Positions 1 to 7,862 of a DNA stretch of 64,000 nucleotides are shown here, piece after piece. Made by a program: the position numbers and the translations under genes. The stretch's first letter is position 1. Each line of letters starts with the position of its first letter. The DNA lies in contig NZ_CP061080.1 of assembly GCF_014495845.1 (NCBI RefSeq), positions 1,539,001 to 1,603,000 on the forward strand, given 5' to 3'. The notes beneath the pieces are model-generated. The model saw only the letters and a program-made list of their open reading frames with translations. It did not search any database and was not told where the DNA came from. Origin of the DNA: Aquibium microcysteis. GTDB taxonomy: Bacteria > Pseudomonadota > Alphaproteobacteria > Rhizobiales > Rhizobiaceae.

Positions 1-384
1 TGCAGTGTTTCAAGCATCGTTCGCCCGACCTCAAGTCACCCGGGCGGCGCCGGTTACGAAATCAACGAAGACCGCCGCCACACGTCCTGAAGGCGCATGG
101 TGACCAATCGATATACGGCGGTTGTGCTTGGGTCGGCAAGTGTTCCGCTCTTCGATCGACAGAAGATGCGGATCGCGGCGAGGGTCGAAAAAGCGCCTCC
201 TCACGGCTGCCACGGCACGCGGGGCCGGCACTCCTCACACCTTTCGGGCGAGATCGCCGCCCTGGCCGCCGCCGGGATCATCCCGACGTCGAGACCCGCC
301 GGCCGGCCGCATCGACATTGCGACCGGCGGCAACGGCGATACGGCGCGCGACCTTGCTGCGGCCGGTCGCGGCGCCCAGATCCG
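1..384. other. Left-edge region without a convincing gene
   Basis: No open frame here has a plausible start, ribosome-binding site and family signature together. The minus-strand frame ending at position 31 closes with residues HAPSGRVAAVFVDFVTGAARV, which loosely recall the extreme C-terminus of LysR-type regulators (…RVRxFVDFL…). It has no upstream LysR body in the window, so at best it is a relic. The 384 bases also contain the 3' flank of the Pro/Ala-rich gene that ends at 385. No terminator hairpin was recognised. Confidence 0.3.
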
Positions 385-2025
385 TCAGCGGGTGAGCTTC
401 AGAACCTTGCTGCGCAGGTCCCCGCCGGCAGCCCAAGGCCTGGACGTCGGATCGACGTGGATGGACACGCCGCCGAGGTCGTCGCCGCCGTCCGGATCGG
501 CGCCTGGAACGACGATGGCCGCCCCGGGTCCTCCCAGCGATCCGGTACCGGGATCGACCGCCGCAGGTCCGCCCTGATAGCCGCCGCCGGCGCCGCCGGT
601 GCACGGTCCACCCGCGCAGACGATGTCGGGATCGCGGACGGCCGCGACCGGCGCGGTGGCGCTGTACTGAGACGACGGATCCGGCGACCCGCCGGGATCG
701 GTCCCGCCGAACTGCGGTGCCGGATCAGGGTCGGCCGTTCCTCCTGGATCATACCCGGCGTTGGGATCCGGGTTGTAGGGGTTGCGCCCGGAATAGTCGG
801 GATCCTGCGTTCCGTAGGCGTTGACCAGGGCGTCAGGATCCATCCCCGAATAATCGATGTCCGGATCGGGAACCGCCGCCACCGGCTGCGGATCGATGCC
901 GCCGCCGGGCGCCGGCGCGGCGGGCATCTGCATGATGACCGGCTGGACGAGGACCGGACGGGCGGGCGGTGGCGCCTGGACCACGACCGGCTGGGCGGCG
1001 GGCACCGGCTGGGGCGCCGGCTGGGGCGCAGCCAGGACGGGTGCCGGGGTCGGCGCGACGGGAACGGGCTGGACCGGTGCCCTGGCGACCGGCACGGGTG
1101 ACGGTGTGCGCGGGCTGATCGTGCTGTTGGGCGGCGCGGCGGCGACCGGAGCCTGCCTCGCCACGGGCGCAGGCGCCTGCACCACGGCCGGCGCGCGCTG
1201 CGGCTGCCGTGCCGCCTGCAGCAGCGGAGCGACGACCTGACCGATCACGGCCGGCGACGGAGCCGGCTGCGTCCGCGCCACGAACGGTGCGGGGGCGGCC
1301 TGATACGCCGGGGTCCTGGCGGCGCGCGGCGCGGCAGCGGGGGCATTGCCGAGACCCGAAACGGTGGAAGCCGGCGCCGCAGGAGCCGTCGACGGATCGA
1401 GAGCCGCCCGGTTCGGCGTTGCGGCCGGCGGCGCTGCCGCGGCGGTCGTGGCCGGTGCGGGGTGCAGCGGCATGGCGGCGACCTGCGTGGCGATGATCCT
1501 GGCCTCGCGGTAGGCGACCTGCGCCTGCGTCGCCCGGCCGGCGTCTTCCGCCTCGATGCCGGTCTTCAGCTTGCCTGCCAGCTGCAGCAGCAGCGCGTTG
1601 CGACGATTGAGGTACTCCTCGCGCGCGTTGCCGGCGTCCCGGGCGAAACCCGCCGCCAGCCGGAAGCGCAAGGCAGCATGCATGAAACGGCCGTCCCGGA
1701 CGGCCGCGAGGGCGCTGCGGTTGAACTCGCGGCTCCTGATCCCGTTGCCGGACGGATCCGCGCCGGCGTTCGACAGTCCGTCGCTCGGTTCGAGCTGGGA
1801 CAGGGCCTGCTGCAGAAGGCCCGCCGCACCGCCCGGCGCCGGTCGGACCGATGACATCGGCTGCGGACTGGGATCGAGAATGCAGAGCCAGGAGCAGCCG
1901 GGGCAATCGTTCTCGGCGCCCAGCTTCAGCCCCGGCCCGCAGAACGGATCGGCGCCGGCCGGAAACGACCAGAGAGCGAACAGAATGCCGCCGACGAGCG
2001 CATGCCTCGACTTCCACGTCTTCAC
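385..2025 (-). CDS. Exported Pro/Ala-rich protein, last gene of Tag-like operon
   Basis: A 546-residue protein of unknown function. The chosen GTG start gives a clean Sec signal peptide (KSRHALVGGILFALWSFPAGA, then mature DPFCGPG) and has GGAGGG six bases upstream; the open frame extends further 5' but without signal or RBS. The mature N-terminus has a small Cys-rich patch (C at about 29, 43, 46, 50). A helical region of roughly 100 residues rich in Ala/Arg/Glu follows, then a long Pro/Ala/Val linker (about 195-390), then an acidic Gly/Pro tail with repeated DPD units. It lies 64 bases downstream of the SUMF1-like gene on the same strand, so it is probably the distal gene of that operon. The low-complexity part resembles periplasm-spanning or wall-spanning linkers. 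No enzymatic motif is visible. Confidence 0.7.
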   Translation of the reverse strand: MKTWKSRHALVGGILFALWSFPAGADPFCGPGLKLGAENDCPGCSWLCILDPSPQPMSSVRPAPGGAAGLLQQALSQLEPSDGLSNAGADPSGNGIRSREFNRSALAAVRDGRFMHAALRFRLAAGFARDAGNAREEYLNRRNALLLQLAGKLKTGIEAEDAGRATQAQVAYREARIIATQVAAMPLHPAPATTAAAAPPAATPNRAALDPSTAPAAPASTVSGLGNAPAAAPRAARTPAYQAAPAPFVARTQPAPSPAVIGQVVAPLLQAARQPQRAPAVVQAPAPVARQAPVAAAPPNSTISPRTPSPVPVARAPVQPVPVAPTPAPVLAAPQPAPQPVPAAQPVVVQAPPPARPVLVQPVIMQMPAAPAPGGGIDPQPVAAVPDPDIDYSGMDPDALVNAYGTQDPDYSGRNPYNPDPNAGYDPGGTADPDPAPQFGGTDPGGSPDPSSQYSATAPVAAVRDPDIVCAGGPCTGGAGGGYQGGPAAVDPGTGSLGGPGAAIVVPGADPDGGDDLGGVSIHVDPTSRPWAAGGDLRSKVLKLTR

Positions 2026-2089
2026 GACACGCCCTCCGTTGCGCTGTTTCCCACTATAGTTGAACCGCCCCGGAATGCAATCGAAGCAC

Positions 2090-5000
2090 TCACTTGTTCC
2101 ATATCCAGTTCGCCTTTGCACCGCAGATCTGGTTGATGCGCTGCGCCGACTTGGTATAGCCCCTGAGACTGTAGTTGATCTCGGTATCGTCGCCGCCCTT
2201 GGACGAACGTCCGCGAACGTCCATGGACGTGCCGCGGCGGAAACCGCGCACCGCATCCGAATCGATGCAGCTCCCGGAGGGGCAGTTCCTGGTCGTCAGC
2301 GGTTTCATGTTCTGCCCTTCGAAGGTACCGGTCACGCCGCGGCGACCGTCGATGTAGAGCTCCGCCTTGCCGCCCTGGTAGTAGTCCGTGCCGCCGTCTT
2401 CGCTGGAACGGTCGAGCGAAATCCAGATGTTGGGATCGCCGCGCTCGACGCCGATGTAGAAATAGGGCTTTTCGGTCCGCCAGCCGAGGTCCGGATAGAC
2501 CGACATCGCCACCGTGGCCATGTAGCAGCGGTCGCCGGTCCGATAGACGGTCCAGTCGCCGTTCTGCTCCACGACGGCGCCCATCCAGCTCAGATCGACG
2601 TCGCGCATGCCGGAGATGACGTCGGTGGTGAGGCTGAAATAGCTGGTCGTGGCCGTACCCGTCGGAACGATGCGCAGGAAATAGGTGCCGCGCTCGACGG
2701 TCTCCTTGATCGCCTCCTGCTCGGCACCGCTCTTGTTCGACTTGGCGATGATGGCGCCGAACTGGTCCTCGAGGTAGAGGTCGAGGTCGGATGCGGCGAC
2801 GAAACCGAACAGGTCGGCCACGACGACGCCCCGTTCCGACGTCACCTCCAGCTTGTAGTAGCGCGTCTCGGCCTGCTTCAGCGTCTCGCTCTCGAAGCCG
2901 CTGGTCACCTTCGCGCGTGCCCTCGCGATGGCGGGATCGATACGGGTCACGGCAGGGGTCGATGGCTGTTCGGTCACGTAGTAGAGCCGGAACGGCGTGT
3001 AGCGGGCGCCCGCGCCGAGGGTGACCCGGGCGTGGTAGTCGCCGGCCTGCAGATCGCGCGCGAAGACTTCGTCGCTGGTGCCGGGCCGCTTGTGGTCGGA
3101 CTGGACCGCCTGCCCGCGCGAATCGACGATCTCCATGTCGGCGGCGTCCTTCAGTCCGGTGAGTTCGACGCGCAGCTTGGCCGGATCCTTCAGCTTGATC
3201 GGAAGGAAGAGCCGGCTGTCGCGCGCCGTCAGCAGACCAGGATAGGACTTCCGGGCCATCGTGCTGCGCCGCGCGTCGGCGATCGTCTTGCCGAAAGCCT
3301 CGTCGAAGAGCCGTTCGGGTGTCACCTTCATCCGGTAGGTGGTGGAGCCGTTTCCTTCCGCGCTGACCTGGAGGAAACCTCTGGCCCCCTGCGCCAGCGG
3401 AACGGTGAGATCGACCGCATCCTTGCCGGCCTCGGACGTCGCGCGCATGACCGTCTGCTGCCGGTCGTCGAGGAGCGCGACCGTGACGGGGGCCTTGAGC
3501 TCGGCGACGGTGACCAGCAGCCCCGCGCGGACGTCGTCCATGTGGACCGGGTAGGTGTCGGCGCGGTCGCCGGCACCGACGAAGCCCTTGACGTCGATCC
3601 CCTTCCCCACCGGCGCGGCCTGGGCCAGCGCCGCCGATTCCGGCCGCGGGATGCCTGTATCGGCCGCCGGCGTCTTGCGGATGACCAGCGAGTAGGATTT
3701 TTCCTCGCTTCCCGGGTTCACCGCGGTCGCGCGCACGAAGTAGCGGCCGGGTATGAGGTCGTTCGACCTGACCACCGACTTCGCCTTCGAGGACACGCCC
3801 GAGGCGTGGATCGTGTCGGCCTCGTCGAGAATGGCGAGCTGCAGATCGCCCTCGGCCTCGAGCTGCACCTCGACGGCGGCGAACTCGGCCAGCCCGATCT
3901 CGAAGAAGTCGACCGTGTCTGCCGCCGAAAGCCTCTCCGAGACCTGGATCTCGCGCTGCGTCAGAGCGCCGAGCTTGCGCGCGTCGCCGAAGCTGTTGCC
4001 GGCCTGGTCGCCCGTCTCGTCGATCGACTTGTACTTGGAGGCGAATTCCTCCTGCAGCTCGGACGACCCGGTGCGCTCGGTGCTGCCCGCCACCGGAAGT
4101 CCGACCGCCAGCCGCACGCCGACATAGGGGAAATTCTGGACGAGGAGCCTGCCGTCGGCGTCGTCACGGCGGAAGGCCGGCTGCTCGTCGCGCATGGAGA
4201 CGCGGTACTGGTCAACCGGGAGCCGGTAGCTCGCCCCGCGCGAGACGTAGGCGCCGACGGCACCGAAGCCGTTCTCCGCGGTGAAGGGATTGAGCATCAG
4301 TTCGCCGGCATTGCCCATCATGTCGTAGACGCCGAAGAGCCTGTCCTTCGAGCCGATCGCCAGGAGCCGCTGCGGGTCGTTGCCGAGATGGGCGAAATCC
4401 TTGAGCGTCCGGCCGGCCGGCAGGAGCGGAATGTCGCCCTGCAGCGCCTCGCGCGTGATCCGTCCGGCCACGAACTCGCCGCCGCCGCGCGCGACGAACT
4501 CCCATTCGTGCTCCGTCGGCAGACGCACGAAGGCCGGATAGTCCGGGTTGCGCGACAGCGAGATGAGCTTGTCGCCGCAGGCCTTGTTGCCGATGCAGAA
4601 GAGATTGAACAGGTCGAGTGCCTCGACGTAGTCGCGATAGCTCAGATAGGTGATCGGCTCTGCCAGCAGATCGGCGATCGGCTTGGTCAGCACGCCCGCG
4701 CAGCTGCCGTTCGCGTTGGCATAGTCCGAGATGGCGCGCAGGACGCGTTCGTCCTTCGTGCGGGCGTAGAGGGCCTCGACTCCTCGCCGCAGCTGGCCGT
4801 TGCCGAGAATGAAGGCATACTGCCCCTTGGTCAGTTCGTATTTGCCGATGTAGAGCGACGAGTTGCGGACGCCGTCGGTGATCGGCGACGCCACACGCAC
4901 GGCGAGCGGCGTCTCGAAGACCACCTTCCGCGACGACCCCATCGTGTAGGTCGTCTTCTCGTCGCCGTAGAGGTCACCGGTCCCCAGCCCCACGCGGGTG

Positions 5001-5185
5001 AACACAAGGGGCATTCCCCCGGGCCCCGGCAGGATGAAGTCGTCGCCGTCCGGATGCGGGTTCGACCAGGACGCGAAGATTTCGCTGGTCAGCGAGACCG
5101 CCGGGCAGGACTGGGCCAGCGCGGCCGTCGCGGGCGCGAGCAGGGCAAGGGCCGCAGCGACCGTCCTGAGCAGCATGTTCGTCAT
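2090..5185 (-). CDS. Exported SUMF1/FGE-like multidomain protein (TagR-like)
   Basis: A 1031-residue exported protein. Signal peptide at residues 1-24 (…LALLAPATAALAQ). Residues about 80-360 form a formylglycine-generating-enzyme-like (SUMF1) domain: YIGKYELTKGQYAFIL, RLPTEHEWEFVARGG, YDMMGNAGELMLNPF and the closing GVRLAV. The catalytic Cys pair of true FGE is not seen near the end, as expected for non-catalytic TagR-type members. Three beta-rich segments resembling pre-peptidase C-terminal domains follow (about 395-505, 525-625, 755-855). The C-terminal 160 residues (GDWTVYRTGDRCYMAT … SLRGYTKSAQRINQIC) look like invasion-associated locus B. The ATG at 5185 was chosen over the longer open frame because it has an AGGAG and a signal peptide. 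It starts 32 bases after the FtsX-like permease, so it should be co-transcribed. TagR is normally only about 300 residues; the C-terminal additions are unusual. Confidence 0.8.
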   Translation of the reverse strand: MTNMLLRTVAAALALLAPATAALAQSCPAVSLTSEIFASWSNPHPDGDDFILPGPGGMPLVFTRVGLGTGDLYGDEKTTYTMGSSRKVVFETPLAVRVASPITDGVRNSSLYIGKYELTKGQYAFILGNGQLRRGVEALYARTKDERVLRAISDYANANGSCAGVLTKPIADLLAEPITYLSYRDYVEALDLFNLFCIGNKACGDKLISLSRNPDYPAFVRLPTEHEWEFVARGGGEFVAGRITREALQGDIPLLPAGRTLKDFAHLGNDPQRLLAIGSKDRLFGVYDMMGNAGELMLNPFTAENGFGAVGAYVSRGASYRLPVDQYRVSMRDEQPAFRRDDADGRLLVQNFPYVGVRLAVGLPVAGSTERTGSSELQEEFASKYKSIDETGDQAGNSFGDARKLGALTQREIQVSERLSAADTVDFFEIGLAEFAAVEVQLEAEGDLQLAILDEADTIHASGVSSKAKSVVRSNDLIPGRYFVRATAVNPGSEEKSYSLVIRKTPAADTGIPRPESAALAQAAPVGKGIDVKGFVGAGDRADTYPVHMDDVRAGLLVTVAELKAPVTVALLDDRQQTVMRATSEAGKDAVDLTVPLAQGARGFLQVSAEGNGSTTYRMKVTPERLFDEAFGKTIADARRSTMARKSYPGLLTARDSRLFLPIKLKDPAKLRVELTGLKDAADMEIVDSRGQAVQSDHKRPGTSDEVFARDLQAGDYHARVTLGAGARYTPFRLYYVTEQPSTPAVTRIDPAIARARAKVTSGFESETLKQAETRYYKLEVTSERGVVVADLFGFVAASDLDLYLEDQFGAIIAKSNKSGAEQEAIKETVERGTYFLRIVPTGTATTSYFSLTTDVISGMRDVDLSWMGAVVEQNGDWTVYRTGDRCYMATVAMSVYPDLGWRTEKPYFYIGVERGDPNIWISLDRSSEDGGTDYYQGGKAELYIDGRRGVTGTFEGQNMKPLTTRNCPSGSCIDSDAVRGFRRGTSMDVRGRSSKGGDDTEINYSLRGYTKSAQRINQICGAKANWIWNK

Positions 5186-5217
5186 CCCTTCCGCTCCTTT
5201 CCCAGCGACGCGCGGCT

Positions 5218-7098
5218 TCAATGCGACCTGATCGCCTGTGCCGGATCGATGCGGGTCGCCTCGCGCGAGGCCGCGAGCGAGGCGATGCAGGATCCGACCA
5301 GCACGAAGGCGCCCGACAGGACGAAATGCGCGACGTAGAGCTTCGACAGCTGCCCGTCGAAGCCGAGCTGCGGTCCGATGACGGAGTTGAGGAAGCCCGA
5401 AACCATGAGGTAGACCACGACCGAACCGGCGACGCCGAGCGCGCCGACGATGACGGCCTGCGTGACCGGGATCAGGAAGACGCTCCGCTTCTGCATGCCG
5501 ATCAGACGCATGGTGGCGTAGTCGACGCGCTTGCGCTGCACGTTTGCGAAGAAGCTCGACGACAGGATCGCGAAGCCGCCGGCCAGCGCCACGCTGGCGA
5601 CCACGAGGATCAGGGTGTCGAGACTGCGCTCCAGCTGCTGCAGCTTGCGGATCTCGTCGGACTTGGCGCGCACGGTCATGCCCATCTGCTGGAAACGGTC
5701 GACGATGCCGGGCACCGCGTCGATGGTTGCAGCGACCAGACGGAAGCCGCGGAAGCCGGCGGACTGCTCCACGATGTTGCTGTTGGCGGCGTCGAAGGCG
5801 AGCGGGACGCTCTCGCCGCGCCGGACCATGCCGAGCAGGGCGGGGCTGGCCACCACGGCGTCCACGTCGAGAAAGCCCGCGACGCGGACCACGATGGTGA
5901 AGGCCTTGCTGCTCCAGCCGGCCGGCGGCACGATCTCCAGATCGACCGTCGCCGGCCGTCCCGCCCCTTCCCATGCGGGCCGGGCGTCCCCGGGCAGGTA
6001 GACGGCATTGTTGAGCATGTAGGGCGCGCCGTTGCGAATGGCCCAGCCTGCGCCTCCGCCGACGCCCGGAAAGAGCCGCGGGTCGAGGCCGGACAGTTCC
6101 GTGGCGGTGCCGAGCAGGCGCACCGACACCGGCGCGCCGATGCCGATGACGGCCGCCCGCGTGTTGGCGAGCACCGCCATCGCCTCGTCCACGTCGCCGC
6201 CCGAATAGGAGCGTCCTGCATTCTCCAGCACGTAGAACCTGCGGCCGTCAGGCGGACCGGCGAGCGGGACCGCCACGGTGCCGGCCAGCGCGGCGGCCTC
6301 CTGCGCGCTCACCTGCGTGAGCGCGGTCGCACCGACGCGGATGCGCAGGTCTGACAGGACGGTGTCGCCGATGTCCTGCTCGGCTGCGACGACAAGCTTC
6401 TGGAAGACCTGTCGGGGCGGCAGGGCGACGCCCTTCCAGCCGCGCTCCGGCACGGCAATGCCGGCGCGGTAGCTCTCGACCTGCCGGTCGAGCGCCGGAT
6501 CGGCGAGGATGGTCGGCTGCGGCAGCAACTGGCCCGGAACGATGCCGGCCACCGTCACCGGCACTTCCACGGTCTGCCGCTTGTCGCGCTCGATGCGGCT
6601 GACCCTCAGCACCATCGAGGCTCCGATGCCGATCTTCGACTTCTCCGCGATGTCGGACGACACGACGACCGCGTCGCCCGACGGCGGGCGCCCGTCGAGC
6701 CGCTCGAACAGCGGGTCGCTCGGACCCGAAGGCCAGAGCCGTGCCTCCTCGCGGCTCCGGCTCCCCTCGACGACATAGTCGACCTCGCGCGGCACCAGCA
6801 TCACCGACGGCGCCACGAAGGCGACGTCCGGCCAGCCGGCGAGCTCTGCGAAGAAGCTCTCCTGCCGCAGATCCGGATCCTGCGGACGCACCTCGCGGAA
6901 GCTCGGATCCTGGATGAACTCCTCGCGGAGCCGGTCGATGAAGCCGACCTTGACCGAGGCGAGCAGGAGGATCGGCGCCACCACGGCCACCACCGACAGG
7001 ATCAGGCAGAGCGTGATGAGCTTTTCGTTGACGAGGTCGCGCCAGGCCACGAAGCCGACGCTGCGATGCACGCTGCCTTCCCGCGCCGCGCCGCTCAT
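5218..7098 (-). CDS. FtsX-like ABC permease (TagS-like)
   Basis: A 626-residue inner-membrane permease of the MacB/FtsX type. One transmembrane segment near the N-terminus (about 27-50, LITLCLILSVVAVVAPILLL) is followed by a periplasmic domain of some 440 residues, then three helices near the C-terminus (about 494-515, 540-565, 595-615) with the typical RKRVDYATMRLIGM coupling region. The opening RDL…LCL…VVAPILLL…K.G resembles TagS, the permease partner of TagT in the Pseudomonas T6SS threonine-phosphorylation pathway. Its ATG overlaps the ATPase stop codon (ATGA at 7095-7098), so the two are translationally coupled. Such permeases usually transmit force or signals across the membrane rather than move a small solute. 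The TagS assignment is by resemblance and gene order only. Confidence 0.82.
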   Translation of the reverse strand: MSGAAREGSVHRSVGFVAWRDLVNEKLITLCLILSVVAVVAPILLLASVKVGFIDRLREEFIQDPSFREVRPQDPDLRQESFFAELAGWPDVAFVAPSVMLVPREVDYVVEGSRSREEARLWPSGPSDPLFERLDGRPPSGDAVVVSSDIAEKSKIGIGASMVLRVSRIERDKRQTVEVPVTVAGIVPGQLLPQPTILADPALDRQVESYRAGIAVPERGWKGVALPPRQVFQKLVVAAEQDIGDTVLSDLRIRVGATALTQVSAQEAAALAGTVAVPLAGPPDGRRFYVLENAGRSYSGGDVDEAMAVLANTRAAVIGIGAPVSVRLLGTATELSGLDPRLFPGVGGGAGWAIRNGAPYMLNNAVYLPGDARPAWEGAGRPATVDLEIVPPAGWSSKAFTIVVRVAGFLDVDAVVASPALLGMVRRGESVPLAFDAANSNIVEQSAGFRGFRLVAATIDAVPGIVDRFQQMGMTVRAKSDEIRKLQQLERSLDTLILVVASVALAGGFAILSSSFFANVQRKRVDYATMRLIGMQKRSVFLIPVTQAVIVGALGVAGSVVVYLMVSGFLNSVIGPQLGFDGQLSKLYVAHFVLSGAFVLVGSCIASLAASREATRIDPAQAIRSH

Positions 7099-7862
7099 AC
7101 CGCCACCCCCTGGCGCACGACCGTGCGCGAGGCCTGCGGACCCACCGTCTCGGGGCGCAGCGTGATGATCTCGTCGGCGAAGCTGCGGACGAGGTCGAGA
7201 TCGTGCGAGACCATGATGACGGTCACCCCCCGCGACTGCGCCAGGCGCTTCAGCTCGCCCACGATGGTGGCGGCGAGGTTCTCGTCCACCGCCGCGGTCG
7301 GCTCGTCGGCGAGCACGATCTGCGGACCGAGCGTCAACGCGCGCAGGATGCTGACGCGCTGGCGCTGACCGCCCGACAGTTCGGACGGTTTCTTGTCCAG
7401 CTGCGCGGTCATGTCGACGAGCTCGATGAGCCGGCGCGTGGCCTCGTGATCCGGCTGCCGCCCCGCCAGCATGAAGGGCAGTTCGAGGTTCTCGCGCACC
7501 GTGAGGAAAGAGAAAAGACCGCCGGACTGCAGGATGTAGCCGAAGTTGCGCAGCCGCACGCGGCTGATCTCGCGGTCGTCGCCCTTGCGCACGATGGCGG
7601 CGAGATCCAGCACCTCGCCGTCCGCGACGAGACTGTAGGCGCCGACGGTCGTGGGGCTCGACACCATCGCGAGCAGATCGAGCATGGAACTCTTGCCGCT
7701 GCCACTGCGGCCCACGAGCGCATAGAAGCGGCCGCGCCGGAAGGACAGGCTCGGCACCTGCAGCTCGAAGCGCGCGCCGCCGCTCTCCAGCACCTTCGTG
7801 AGCGCCTCGATGCGCAGCACCGCCGCGTCGTCCGCGTCGACCGTCCGCACGGCCTGGCTCAC
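7095..7862 (-). CDS. ABC transporter ATP-binding protein (TagT-like)
   Basis: A 255-residue cytoplasmic ATPase with complete motifs: Walker A GRSGSGKS at 51-58, Q-loop around Q112, signature LSGGQRQR at 162-169, Walker B IVLADE at 182-187 and the switch His at 220. It belongs to the MacB/LolD/TagT class that pairs with FtsX-fold permeases. The start is GTG, overlapping the stop of the vWA gene upstream (GTGA); its own stop overlaps the permease start. These tight overlaps suggest stoichiometric synthesis of vWA protein, ATPase and permease. In Pseudomonas the equivalent TagT/TagS pair acts upstream of the kinase PpkA; no kinase is found near this copy. Confidence 0.88.
   Translation of the reverse strand: MSQAVRTVDADDAAVLRIEALTKVLESGGARFELQVPSLSFRRGRFYALVGRSGSGKSSMLDLLAMVSSPTTVGAYSLVADGEVLDLAAIVRKGDDREISRVRLRNFGYILQSGGLFSFLTVRENLELPFMLAGRQPDHEATRRLIELVDMTAQLDKKPSELSGGQRQRVSILRALTLGPQIVLADEPTAAVDENLAATIVGELKRLAQSRGVTVIMVSHDLDLVRSFADEIITLRPETVGPQASRTVVRQGVAV

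Noticed and set aside
2791..3024. Arg-rich small plus-strand frames in the SUMF1 gene
   Set aside because: GC-rich shadow frames without RBS; this pattern recurs opposite most genes here.
2060..5338. A 1092-codon plus-strand open frame opposite the SUMF1 gene
   Set aside because: Arg/Val/Asp-rich shadow of the minus-strand coding frame; no RBS and no family motif. The minus strand has signal peptide and SUMF1 motifs.
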